Shown: positions 29,000-36,828, numbered from the stretch's first letter. The stretch is DNA of 58,524 nt from an uncultured Lachnospiraceae bacterium (GCA_946403075.1 CAMIYN010000004.1:1-58524); one strand, 5' to 3'. A program made the numbers and translations. Notes: generated by a model not told the origin, from the sequence alone.

Positions 29000-29030
29000 T
29001 TGTATAATATAGTTATTAGATTAATTTGTG

Positions 29031-29340
29031 GCAACCTCCAAAATTAACAGTTTTCAAAATTAAATTTTTAAAATCACTGAATAATAAAGATTTCATAGAA
29101 AACATTAGATAAATTGTTATACCTTTAGAGGTTTCCTTATTAAATAAAAACTTATTATACTTCTCCTTTCTATATTTAAAAAAAAATATAAATTTTATGT
29201 TTTATGGTAATCTCTACTGATTGACAACTTCCAAAATTTTATTTTTAAAATTGCTAGATAATAAAAACTATACAAAAAATCTCAAATAAATTACATTTTT
29301 TTATAGGTTTCTCTAATTTCTTAAGTTCAGTCTATTATAC
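29031..29340. repeat. Imperfect direct duplication in the transketolase leader
   Basis: Two diverged copies of about 120-130 bp lie at 29031-29160 and 29224-29340. On the plus strand each starts CAAC(C/T)TCCAAAATT, contains ATTTTTAAAAT, AGATAATAAA-like text and AGGTTTC, and ends TATTATAC. The duplicated end contains the -10 box of the promoter at 29334; the other copy keeps TATAAT (29154-29159) but lacks a good -35. No gene is present here. The duplication lies in the untranslated leader of the split transketolase. Confidence 0.6.
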
Positions 29341-29362
29341 TAAAATTATATATTTTTAGCAA
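29334..29362 (-). promoter_or_regulatory. Predicted promoter of the transketolase operon
   Basis: Minus strand: -35 TTGCTA (29357-29362), a 17-bp spacer and a perfect -10 TATAAT (29334-29339). The next gene in that direction is the transketolase N subunit at 28999, so the leader is about 330 nt and includes the duplicated sequence. Confidence 0.65.
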
Positions 29363-29400
29363 TAAACATTAATTTTAACATTTAAGGGTAAATTCTTATT

Positions 29401-30031
29401 TTAAATTCCGTTTTTAATTTAAATATGCATTTTAGTTTGAGAATCATTATAATATCATAGGTTGCTCTTTTTCATTGAAAGAAGGTAATTTATGAATATT
29501 AAAGGTAGTCCACATTTAACATTGGGAGAAAAAATAGCTATATCGAAATTTTTAATACAAATTATCAAAAAGGTTCTATAGAACAAAATCATAAATTAAT
29601 AAGATATATAATACCAAAGGTCATATATTTTATAATTTAAATCAAAATAATATTGATAAATTGGTTTTTCATATCAACTCTTATTACAAAGAAAACACTG
29701 AAACAACACCTTAAGTTTTTTCAAAAAAATATTTCGGTAATGATTTTTTAAAAAAATTAAACATTACCGAAATACCACCAGAACAGGTTAACTTAAAAAC
29801 CAATTTACTCAATTGATTATATAACAAAATTAAAAAAATGATAGAGCAATCACTAAAATTTAAATCGGAATTTACTTTGAGAAACGGAATTTGTTTCTCT
29901 ATTTGCTATGCTTAAAAAAGCACTACTATAAACCAAAATAACACTAAAAACTGATTTTGCTGTTATTTTTTTATTAAAAATATGCTTTTTAGTTTAGGAA
30001 TATTCATTTATATTTTATAAACGGAATTTAA
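29401..30031 (+). mobile_element. Decayed IS30-family insertion sequence
   Basis: A perfect 13-bp inverted repeat, TTAAATTCCGTTT at 29401-29413 and its complement at 30019-30031, encloses a broken transposase. Close to the ends, related 30-bp stretches (ATATGC-TTTAGTTT) occur in direct orientation. An additional GGAATTT-containing hairpin (GAGAAAC/GTTTCTC) is at 29879-29899. The element has lost most of the transposase core and is only about 630 bp. Confidence 0.8.
29492..29816 (+). pseudogene. IS30-family transposase remnant
   Basis: The frame opens at ATG 29492 behind GAAGG and reads MNIKGSPHLTLGEKIAISKF, the transposase N-terminus. It then jumps to the C-terminal part in another frame (NYQKGSIEQNHKLIRYIIPK), shifts again (FYNLNQNNIDKLVFHINSYY), hits a stop after NTETTP and ends VFSKKYFGNDFLKKLNI to QVNLKTNLLN. 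So an internal deletion of the catalytic core, two frame changes and one stop are visible. It cannot encode an active transposase. Confidence 0.85.
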
Positions 30032-30076
30032 TCTAAAAATCGATGAAATAATTTTGTATAAGCTATTTTTAATTTA

Positions 30077-30118
30077 TTATACACCAAGTGCCTCTTCCAA
30101 TTCATCTACACTATTAGT
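30077..30118 (-). pseudogene. Fragment of a small phage protein
   Basis: The minus strand reads TNSVDELEEALGV and a stop, right after an in-frame stop upstream. The xVDELEEAL pattern resembles short coiled peptides encoded next to tail-fibre genes in Firmicute phages. The piece is only 13 residues, so this is a weak call, but it lies directly after the tail-fibre fragment. Confidence 0.3.
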
Positions 30119-30132
30119 TTATTCATAATTCA

Positions 30133-30948
30133 CTAATAAACATTTGCTTTAAGATCAACAATCTTGTATCCTCCCTCTCTTTGTGTCCTCCATTTATTTA
30201 TTGTATAATATGCACTAAAAGCATTAACGGTAAAACCCAAATTTAATTCATCATCTTTATCAACAAAACCCAACATATTAATACTTCCAAAAGGAAAAGG
30301 AATATATATCCTGCTTAAAATCGCATCAGCACTAACTGTTGATCCAAATCCATACAAAGACGAAGCCACCCATTGAGAATTTAAATTATTAAAATTATAC
30401 TCATCCCCTTTTGATACTATGATGCCTGCTGTACCAGTAATCCCATTATTTTTATTGTTACTAGAGTATTCTGAAATAAGTATGCCAAGTTCATTATAAT
30501 CTAAATCCTTCGCTTCAAACTTAATAAAAAAACTTAGTAAACCTGCTTTACTCATTTTCATAAACTTATTAGCTATCCCTATACAGAAGCTTTGTGATGC
30601 AGTAGTATTTGTTTGACCTCCATTTGAACCTTTTTGTGTCCCATTAACTTTCACACTATCAGTTCCTATCATTACAATATTAGTATATCCGTTTTCATCT
30701 TTTGCTATAACAGTATTACTCAGATTTTGAGTTACAGGAAAATTCATTCCTATATTTAAAGTCAAACTATAAATCTGTGTTTCCCCATTCCATATACCAT
30801 TTCTACTAAGGTATGAAGACACCAAACTATCAATTTTAGCATCAAGTGAGTTTTCAAGGGAAGACATCCTATTAGAAAGATTATTGAGGTCTGCTGCAAA
30901 TTCTGCTTTCCCCACGAGATAGATTTTGATACAATAATATTTTTTCAA
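30133..30948 (-). CDS. Tail-fibre-like protein, probably lacking its 5' part
   Basis: The 271-residue frame contains a short coiled coil (EFAADLNNLSNRMSSLENSL, residues 16-35) and then a beta-rich region with no recognised enzyme motif, ending in GGYKIVDLKANVY. The layout resembles the distal part of a phage tail appendage. The frame opens at TTG 30948 three codons after a TGA, has no ribosome site and follows a strong hairpin terminator, so the natural N-terminus is probably missing. It lies outside the late operon, between the recombinases and the IS remnant, at the presumed prophage edge. It may be the 3' remnant of a gene interrupted by the prophage. Confidence 0.5.
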   Translation of the reverse strand: MKKYYCIKIYLVGKAEFAADLNNLSNRMSSLENSLDAKIDSLVSSYLSRNGIWNGETQIYSLTLNIGMNFPVTQNLSNTVIAKDENGYTNIVMIGTDSVKVNGTQKGSNGGQTNTTASQSFCIGIANKFMKMSKAGLLSFFIKFEAKDLDYNELGILISEYSSNNKNNGITGTAGIIVSKGDEYNFNNLNSQWVASSLYGFGSTVSADAILSRIYIPFPFGSINMLGFVDKDDELNLGFTVNAFSAYYTINKWRTQREGGYKIVDLKANVY

Positions 30949-30966
30949 ATCGTATCACTTAAACTT

Positions 30967-30993
30967 AAAAAGTTCCCACTCGGGAACTTTTTT
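30967..30993 (-). terminator. Strong hairpin terminator after the recombinases
   Basis: AAAAAGTTCCC (30967-30977) and GGGAACTTTTT (30982-30992) form a perfect 11-bp stem with a four-base loop. Both sides end in A/T runs, so it can act in either direction. It lies about 50 bp past the second recombinase stop. Confidence 0.8.
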
Positions 30994-31039
30994 GATACTA
31001 TTATAAAGAACTTGGGAACTTTGGGAACTCGTGGGAACT
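30971..31039. repeat. GGGAACT repeat cluster beside the recombinases
   Basis: GGGAACT occurs four times in direct orientation (starting 30982, 31014, 31023, 31033) and once inverted (30971). Two copies are 9-10 bp apart, close to one helical turn. The position between the last recombinase gene and the presumed prophage edge suits a recombinase or accessory-protein binding region, but part of it also forms the terminator hairpin. Confidence 0.6.
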
Positions 31040-31041
31040 TT

Positions 31042-32595
31042 TTAATTTGGATCTATTTTCCATTTTAATTCTTTCTTTGCTTTATCTATAATTATTCTAT
31101 CTACCAGCATTGCAAATAACGATTTATCAAACTCTGTAATTTTCTTTGATGTAGTGTTTAATTTCTCTATATATGAATTTATTACTTTTTCTTTATACAT
31201 TTTTGATTCTATTTTCTCTTTAAGTATATCAATCTTCTTCTGCAACTTTTCATACTCAGTTACTAATTTGTTATGCTCTTGAGTATAATCATTTTCATTT
31301 TCAGAACTTTGAACCATCAATTTATTGTCCTTTTCCACCACTATATTCTTTCGATTTATGGCTTTCTCAAGTTCTTTTTTCTCTTTTGAAATATCACATA
31401 ATGTTTCTATTATGATTTTGCCTGTTTTTATATGTAAATTTTTATTAATTGAATTGAACTCTTTTATAAATAATTCTTTTATTTCATCTTCAGTTACATA
31501 CCCCGTATCACATGCATCATTGTTTTCATATTTATGGTTACACCTATAAATGACTTTTTTGTACTTATCGTTGCTGTGCCATATCTTTCTACCAAATTTA
31601 TTACCACATTTTGCACATACTAACTTACTACCAATTATGTCACTTGAATATCTTAAATCTCTATTTTTAATTTCAAGTTGTACCATATCAAATGTCTTTT
31701 TATCTATTATTGCCTCGTGGTCATCCAATACATAAAATTGTTCTACTTCTCCTTTATTTTTTACTTGCTTTTTAGTTAAAAAATCTTGGGTATAATGCTT
31801 CTGCAATAGGGCATCTCCTTTAAATTTTTCATTTTTAAGTATTGACATAACAGTATTTGGTAGCCATTTATCTTTTCCAGCTGGCGATTTAATATGTCTT
31901 TTCTCAAGTTCTTCACTTATTTTATATGTTGAACATCCAAGTAAATATAATTTATATATGAGTTTTACAGTTTCAGCCTGTTCTTTATTTACTACAAGTT
32001 TTCCATTTTTATCTCTATCATATCCTAAAAAGTTTTTAGTTGACATTCGCACTTTTCCATCAGCAAACTGCTTCCTAATCCCCCAAGTAGTATTTTGCGA
32101 AATGCTCCTTGACTCTTCCTGCGAGATTGAACTCATTATTGTTAGTAACAATTCGCCTTTTCCATCAAGAGTTCCTATATTTTCTTTTTCAAAGAATACT
32201 TCTATATTCTTCTCTTTTAATTTTCTAATTGTATTTAGTGAATCAACTGTATTTCTTGCAAATCTACTTATTGATTTTGTAAGTATCAAATCTATTTTAC
32301 CATCAAGTGCATCAGCTATCATTCTATTGAAACCATCTCTTTTTTTGATACTTGTACCACTAATTCCTTCATCACTATATGTATCGATATAAATCCAATT
32401 TTTATTTTGTTTTATATAATTGGTATAATAATCAACTTGGGCTTCATAAGATGTTGCTTGTTCTTCTGAGTCAGTTGATACTCTTGCATAAGCCGCTACT
32501 TTCTTCTTTGCTATCCTACCAAGTGTTAAATTCGTATTATTATCAAGTTTTTTTGGTATGCATGTGACATTTTTAGCAGTTAGCACTCTTTCCAT
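31042..32595 (-). CDS. Large serine recombinase (second of tandem pair)
   Basis: The 517-residue protein has an N-terminal resolvase domain with nucleophile Ser40 in AAYARVSTD and the Arg cluster DLILTKSISRFARNTVD, a central recombinase domain, a zinc ribbon (CAKCGNKFGRK to YRCNHKYENNDACD) and a C-terminal coiled coil with long Lys/Glu helices (residues about 395-475). This is the architecture of phage and conjugative-element integrases, which recombine short attP/attB sites without inversion bias. It overlaps the preceding recombinase by 16 bp, so both are co-translated. It is the last gene before the prophage edge. Confidence 0.93.
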   Translation of the reverse strand: MERVLTAKNVTCIPKKLDNNTNLTLGRIAKKKVAAYARVSTDSEEQATSYEAQVDYYTNYIKQNKNWIYIDTYSDEGISGTSIKKRDGFNRMIADALDGKIDLILTKSISRFARNTVDSLNTIRKLKEKNIEVFFEKENIGTLDGKGELLLTIMSSISQEESRSISQNTTWGIRKQFADGKVRMSTKNFLGYDRDKNGKLVVNKEQAETVKLIYKLYLLGCSTYKISEELEKRHIKSPAGKDKWLPNTVMSILKNEKFKGDALLQKHYTQDFLTKKQVKNKGEVEQFYVLDDHEAIIDKKTFDMVQLEIKNRDLRYSSDIIGSKLVCAKCGNKFGRKIWHSNDKYKKVIYRCNHKYENNDACDTGYVTEDEIKELFIKEFNSINKNLHIKTGKIIIETLCDISKEKKELEKAINRKNIVVEKDNKLMVQSSENENDYTQEHNKLVTEYEKLQKKIDILKEKIESKMYKEKVINSYIEKLNTTSKKITEFDKSLFAMLVDRIIIDKAKKELKWKIDPN

Positions 32596-33797
32596 AGTAT
32601 CTTAAAGTCCTCCTTTTTAATATCATTTAAAGCTTTAATCTTTGGTCTATATCTTTTCCCATTAGGCTCAACAAGATCAATTTTATTAAATACCATTCTA
32701 TCAATTTTATCAATATCAATATCAATTAAAACTTCCTTTAATTTTGTAATTGGTACAAGACTTCTATTTTTACATTTACCATTAAGGCTTCCTTTACATC
32801 TCAAATTATCACTTGTCTTTAAAAATGGACTATTACAAACTGGACAAATAACAAGATTTGAATACCAGCAACTACATTTTTTATTTATATTTCTATTTTC
32901 AGCTAATGCTTTAATCATTATTTGCACTTTCTTATATTCTTCTTCACTAATAATTGCTGGATTAGTTCCTTTAACATAATATTGTGGAAGTTCTCCTTTA
33001 TTTCTTTTCTTATAATGAGTCAGAGTATTTGCCACATAACTCTTCTGCAATATTGAGTCACCCATATACTTTTCATTTTTTAATATGCATTTTATACTTT
33101 CATAACTAAATGCATTATTTTTTCTGGTTTTAATACCATAATTATTTATTATCTTTCCTATCTCAGTATAACTTTTACCATCTAAAAACAATTTAAATAT
33201 TTCTCTTACAAGTTTTGCTTCTTTTTCATATATTTCATATTTGCCATTTTTATACTTATAACCAAATGTTTGTCTATACTGGTCTTTTCCCATCTGAAAC
33301 ATTTTTCTACGTGACCATTTTTGATTTTGTGATATTGACTCAGATTCAGATTGAGCGAATGATGCAAGTATTGATAGCATCAATTCCCCATCAGAAGACA
33401 AAGAATTTATTTTTTCTTTTTCAAACCTAACTTCAACATTAATTGATTTAAGCATACGAACTGTATTTAATAAATCAACAGTGTTTCTTGCAAAACGACT
33501 TATAGATTTTGTAAGGATTAAATCTATTTTTCCAGCTTTCGCATCATCTATCATTTCATTAAAAGCTTCTCTCTTTTTTGTACCTGTACCACTAATTCCC
33601 TTATCATAATATACTTTTACAAAATCATAGCCTTTTGTATTTAATATCATATTTTTATAATAACTAATTTGATTAGCAAGTGAATTATTTAAACTATCAC
33701 TATCAACTGATATTCTTGCATATGCTGCTACTTTTTTATGAGGTTTTATTATATTATTAAGTCTATTAATTTTTTCAATTTTAATTAGTTTTTTCAT
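32580..33797 (-). CDS. Large serine recombinase (first of tandem pair)
   Basis: The resolvase domain has nucleophile Ser30 in AAYARISVD and the Arg motif DLILTKSISRFARNTVD; a recombinase domain follows (KSYTEIGKIINNYGIKTRKN) and a degenerate zinc ribbon (CPVCNSPFLKTSDNLRC). At about 405 residues it is shorter than its partner and lacks the long C-terminal coiled coil. I chose ATG 33797; an upstream in-frame start at 33833 would lie in the conserved motif at 33797-33840. The tandem, overlapping arrangement is reminiscent of CcrA/CcrB or other paired recombinases, where both may be needed. Confidence 0.9.
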   Translation of the reverse strand: MKKLIKIEKINRLNNIIKPHKKVAAYARISVDSDSLNNSLANQISYYKNMILNTKGYDFVKVYYDKGISGTGTKKREAFNEMIDDAKAGKIDLILTKSISRFARNTVDLLNTVRMLKSINVEVRFEKEKINSLSSDGELMLSILASFAQSESESISQNQKWSRRKMFQMGKDQYRQTFGYKYKNGKYEIYEKEAKLVREIFKLFLDGKSYTEIGKIINNYGIKTRKNNAFSYESIKCILKNEKYMGDSILQKSYVANTLTHYKKRNKGELPQYYVKGTNPAIISEEEYKKVQIMIKALAENRNINKKCSCWYSNLVICPVCNSPFLKTSDNLRCKGSLNGKCKNRSLVPITKLKEVLIDIDIDKIDRMVFNKIDLVEPNGKRYRPKIKALNDIKKEDFKILWKEC

Positions 33798-33840
33798 AGT
33801 GTAATATATCACTCTAAAAGACATATAAGTCAAGTTAATT
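33797..33840 (-). promoter_or_regulatory. Promoter-like motif at the first recombinase start
   Basis: Minus strand: TTGACT (33828-33833), a 17-bp spacer, GATATA (33805-33810), then TTACACT ending at the ATG. The segment shares TAACTTG and TTTAGAG(T/C)GATATAT-ACACTA with the element at 58472-58524. If it is a promoter the recombinase mRNA would be nearly leaderless. It could equally be an operator or a recombination site. Confidence 0.45.
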
Positions 33841-34000
33841 AGTCAGATAATAAATCGAAATATGGCTCAAATTCTGCCTTTATTTTTCTTATTACCGTGT
33901 CACATTCAACTTGACTTAAATCACCATTTGATTTTAAATCCTTTAGCATCTGTTTAGTAAAATAATAAATTATCTCATTATCAAACTCTTTTTTTGTCAT
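33839..34000 (-). CDS. Small hypothetical protein (53 aa)
   Basis: An ATG at 34000 behind a good GGAGG opens a 53-residue frame, MTKKEFDNEIIYYFTKQM to PYFDLLSD. It is helical and lacks known motifs; similar short proteins often lie next to serine recombinases in Clostridia elements, resembling SHOCT-type helices. It overlaps the upstream HTH-zinc gene by 20 bp and ends in the motif before the recombinases, so it belongs to the SNF2 transcript. Confidence 0.75.
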   Translation of the reverse strand: MTKKEFDNEIIYYFTKQMLKDLKSNGDLSQVECDTVIRKIKAEFEPYFDLLSD

Positions 34001-34277
34001 TTTTTTGCATCCTCCAGTATTTTACTCTACAGTAATCAGAACAGAATTGTTTTTCTTTTTTTCCAGCTATAGATTTAATTTCTTTTCCACAAGTTCTACA
34101 ATGTTTATCTAATGACACTTCATTTGTATTTACTATGTTTATTTTGTTTGTAATTTTGTTTTTATATCTAAATATTTTTGATTTAACAGTTCCGACTGGA
34201 ATATTTAGTTTATCGGCTATTTCATCATTTTTTAATCCATTCTTCTTTAATGCTATGATTTCATCTATTATTTCCAT
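33981..34277 (-). CDS. Small HTH and zinc-finger protein
   Basis: The first 40 residues form a sigma-region-4-like helix-turn-helix (LKNDEIADKLNIPVGTVKSK). The C-terminal part has four Cys residues in CRTCGKEI and FCSDYCRVKYW, a small treble-clef-like zinc site. It is probably a DNA-binding regulator of the phage. Spacing to the SNF2 gene is 3 bp and GAGGAG precedes the ATG. It may control the recombinase genes or late genes; the target is not visible. Confidence 0.75.
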   Translation of the reverse strand: MEIIDEIIALKKNGLKNDEIADKLNIPVGTVKSKIFRYKNKITNKINIVNTNEVSLDKHCRTCGKEIKSIAGKKEKQFCSDYCRVKYWRMQKNDKKRV

Positions 34278-34280
34278 AAA

Positions 34281-35711
34281 TTACTCCTCGCTTGTCTTTT
34301 TACCGACTTGAAAGTCATCAACTAACGATTTCGCTAAATCAATTTTATTTCTTAATGCTCGTAGAACTTTTTTGTCAATTGTATTCTTACAAATGAGATA
34401 AATATAGTGACAGTTTTCTTTTTGTCCTGCTCTATGAATTCTTGCTTTGCACTGCTCAAAATTACTCATTGAATAGTCCATTGAATAAAATATCATAATG
34501 CTTGATTCTGTGAGTGTTATACCGAGTCCACATGTAGCAATTTGTCCTACAAATACTTTACAATCATCATTCTCTTGGAAGTTTAGAATCTGCTCATCTC
34601 TATTTTTTACATCGCCTCTTACCACTGCATACTTTATTTTTTTAAGTTGCAGCATATTTTCTATTGCATCAAGCTCATTGTTAAATCTTGCTATTACTAC
34701 AACCTTTTTATCTTCTTGTTTTGCCGAATCAATTATATCTATTAGTGCTTCCATTTTTACAGTGCTGATATTAGTTGACTCTGTATCATTGTCATTTGGT
34801 AGATAACCACCTGTCACCTGCGAGAGCCTTAATATTTTAGTTAAAACATTAGTGACAGTTAGTTCTTTGTCATCCTTAAATCTTGCAAACATCTCATCTT
34901 CAAGTTGTTTATAAATTTTTCTTGCTTCAGGTTCTAAATCAAGAGTTCTTACTTCTTCCGTTATTGGTGGAAGATCAAGGCACTCATCCTTTTTAACTCT
35001 ATAAGCTACTGACATAAATTTGTTTTGGAATTCATCAGTTAATGCCTTTTTAAATATCGGTGTATGCATTCCATATCCACCCATCGTGAAATAATAATTC
35101 CTCCACTTATAAAAAGAGTCTCCAAAGATTGATTTATCTAAATATCTATATTGACTAAAAATATCAATTTCTTTATTTGTGATAACTGTGCCAGTTAGTA
35201 AAAGTTTATATTTCGCCCTATCACCGAGCTCGTGCATTCCTTTACTTTGAGAACTACGATTATCTTTAAGTTTGTGTCCTTCATCAGCAATAATTAAATC
35301 TGCATCATATTTAAATAACTCTTCTTTCATTCGCCAAGCAGACTCATAATTTACTATCGCAATTTTTAATTTCTCATCATCCTTAAATGACATCAGTTCT
35401 TTTCTTTTTTTAGTGAGTGTCCCTTTTAGAACCTTTAAATCATACTCGAAGTTTGCAAACTTTATAAACTCTTGCTCCCATACACCAAGAATTGAGAGTG
35501 GTGCTACAATTAGAACCTTATTTATTTTGTCTTGCTGATAAAGTTTCCCTGCTATTAAAATACTTGTTAAAGTTTTGCCTGTTCCCATTTCCATCAATAA
35601 CGCAAATCCTTTACTGTAAAGAGATGAATTATTGAATCTATTTACTGCTAATTCCATTCCTTTAATCTGATGTTCAAATGGTTTTACTTTTATAATGCTA
35701 CAATTTTCCAT
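34281..35711 (-). CDS. SNF2-family helicase/ATPase
   Basis: The 476 residues contain both RecA-like lobes: Q-motif region PFEHQIKGMELAV, Walker A MEMGTGKTLTS, Walker B IIADEGHKLKD, motif III LLLTGT, and in lobe two CGLGITLTESS and the arginine finger QCKARIHRAGQ. This is the SNF2 subgroup typical of phages, usually between replication and packaging genes. Here it lies after the lysis genes and before the recombinases. It may remodel protein-DNA complexes in replication or recombination; in DISARM an SNF2 protein acts in defence, but no DISARM partner is present. Confidence 0.93.
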   Translation of the reverse strand: MENCSIIKVKPFEHQIKGMELAVNRFNNSSLYSKGFALLMEMGTGKTLTSILIAGKLYQQDKINKVLIVAPLSILGVWEQEFIKFANFEYDLKVLKGTLTKKRKELMSFKDDEKLKIAIVNYESAWRMKEELFKYDADLIIADEGHKLKDNRSSQSKGMHELGDRAKYKLLLTGTVITNKEIDIFSQYRYLDKSIFGDSFYKWRNYYFTMGGYGMHTPIFKKALTDEFQNKFMSVAYRVKKDECLDLPPITEEVRTLDLEPEARKIYKQLEDEMFARFKDDKELTVTNVLTKILRLSQVTGGYLPNDNDTESTNISTVKMEALIDIIDSAKQEDKKVVVIARFNNELDAIENMLQLKKIKYAVVRGDVKNRDEQILNFQENDDCKVFVGQIATCGLGITLTESSIMIFYSMDYSMSNFEQCKARIHRAGQKENCHYIYLICKNTIDKKVLRALRNKIDLAKSLVDDFQVGKKTSEE

Positions 35712-35713
35712 AG

Positions 35714-35896
35714 TTACTCCTTAACTTCTTCTACTTGGATCTTGTCAATTTTTTTAGATGGATTAAGAACTATTACTTCACAAAAATCTCCAAACAAAAA
35801 CTTCATAAACCTTTCTCTTACTCTTAAATGCCTACTCTGTAGAAGTTCTTCTCTTCCATTTTTTGTTTCCACCAATACTTTTACTGAATGTTTCAT
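35714..35896 (-). CDS. Hypothetical protein upstream of the helicase (60 aa)
   Basis: AGGAGGTG lies 7 nt before the ATG at 35896. The protein is basic in the first half (LLQSRHLRVRERFMKFL) and has a beta strand pattern at the end (CEVIVLNPSKKIDKIQVEEV). I do not recognise it. It is the first gene after the late-operon terminator and is joined to the SNF2 gene by 2 bp. Confidence 0.7.
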   Translation of the reverse strand: MKHSVKVLVETKNGREELLQSRHLRVRERFMKFLFGDFCEVIVLNPSKKIDKIQVEEVKE

Positions 35897-35986
35897 TTGT
35901 TTACACCTCCTATAACTTACCGAGATTTAATACCTCTACTACATAGACAAATTGCCTACCCCCTACCTAAAAAGCCATTAAAAACA

Positions 35987-36017
35987 ATAAAAAAAAGACC
36001 CCTTTTACAAGAGGTCT
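35987..36017 (-). terminator. Terminator of the late (structural-lysis) operon
   Basis: Minus strand: AGACCTCTT pairs fully with AAGGGGTCT (one G-U pair) across a four-base loop (35996-36017), followed by a long T run. The stop codon of the M15 peptidase lies inside the loop region. It separates the lysis module from the SNF2-recombinase unit. Confidence 0.9.
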
Positions 36018-36445
36018 ACAATCGATTTAATTTGTTGATTTGTGCCATTTCTATTTGCCCAGCGATACTTATTATCTCTTGTATCGATATGGACAAACTC
36101 CTGACTTCGATTTAAATAAATACCAATGCCACCAAGTCCATTAAACTCTGCAAAAAGTGCAATGACTATAGGTTTAACACAACTGCAGTAAATATCAACT
36201 GCCTGACCTTTTAAGTGGTATGAATTATTAGCACCGCCACATTGTTTGTTGTAGCTGTCAGTCCTGTATCCACTTAAAATAGTTATTGGCTTTCCGAGAT
36301 AGTTTCTTAACTCTTGGAGTTTTTCTACAAGGTTTATATCAATTAAAACTTTGTCAGAGCCATCCTTACAACTAAACTCTTTGACTTTGAAATTTGGTGA
36401 CAAATTTAAATCGCCACTTGTTTTAATAGAGAACTCTTTAATCAT
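36005..36445 (-). CDS. Phage M15-family D,D-peptidase (endolysin)
   Basis: The 146-residue protein fits the peptidase M15 C-terminal type (PF08291): FKVKEFSCKDGSDKV, KPITILSGYRTDSYNKQCGG, SYHLKGQAVDIYC (zinc His and Asp) and FVHIDTR (second His). It would cut peptidoglycan stem peptides or cross-links. There is no separate binding domain. It is last in the late operon after holin-like genes, the usual lysis position, and its ATG overlaps the previous gene by 8 bp. Confidence 0.9.
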   Translation of the reverse strand: MIKEFSIKTSGDLNLSPNFKVKEFSCKDGSDKVLIDINLVEKLQELRNYLGKPITILSGYRTDSYNKQCGGANNSYHLKGQAVDIYCSCVKPIVIALFAEFNGLGGIGIYLNRSQEFVHIDTRDNKYRWANRNGTNQQIKSIVDLL

Positions 36446-36635
36446 TCTGCACCACCTTCTTTCTTCGTTTTACAGCTTTGCCACCACCTACTTTTATTTT
36501 ATTAAATGGCAGTGTGCTACCAGCTCTCGCAATTTCCATATTTAACTCTTGAACTACTTGAGCTATGTCTTCCTGTTCTGCACCACTCTCTCTAAGTTCT
36601 TTTATAGTTCGTTTTAGTTCTTCAATTCTTGTCAT
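36438..36635 (-). CDS. Small coiled-coil phage protein (65 aa)
   Basis: The first 35 residues are a charged helix (RIEELKRTIKELRESGAEQED) and the C-terminus is strongly basic (GGGKAVKRRKKVV). It overlaps both neighbours by a few bases. It lies between a membrane protein and the M15 peptidase, so it may belong to the lysis module, but no function can be assigned. Confidence 0.65.
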   Translation of the reverse strand: MTRIEELKRTIKELRESGAEQEDIAQVVQELNMEIARAGSTLPFNKIKVGGGKAVKRRKKVVQND

Positions 36636-36828
36636 TTTCTACTTCCTCTTTTTCTTCATTGATTTTAAGTTTGTAAAGTAGCACCAGCTCCGTTATACAA
36701 GTAGGAACGAGTGCCAAATACATCTCTACTGGATATGACCCTTTAATGCAAAAAATCACGGTGTATCCCACCGTGATTAAAATAATAAATATGATTAGTC
36801 CTATAAGGACTTTTTTACTGAATCGCAT
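36622..36828 (-). CDS. Small membrane protein, lysis region
   Basis: From ATG 36828 the 68-residue protein has a hydrophobic helix (VLIGLIIFIILITVGYTVIF), a short periplasmic-side loop and a second helix (YLALVPTCITELVLLYKL), with an acidic C-terminal tail. This two-helix form fits a class II holin or antiholin. I preferred 36828 over an in-frame TTG at 36840 because GGTGG is placed at the right distance. It overlaps the preceding gene by 14 bp. Confidence 0.65.
   Translation of the reverse strand: MRFSKKVLIGLIIFIILITVGYTVIFCIKGSYPVEMYLALVPTCITELVLLYKLKINEEKEEVENDKN

Noticed and set aside
30971..31039. GGGAACT repeats considered as a CRISPR array
   Set aside because: Units are only 7-9 bp with no regular spacers of 30 bp or more and no cas genes nearby.
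34281..35711. DISARM-type defence system considered because of the SNF2 protein
   Set aside because: No methyltransferase, DUF1998 or PLD partner is present; the helicase matches the common phage subgroup.
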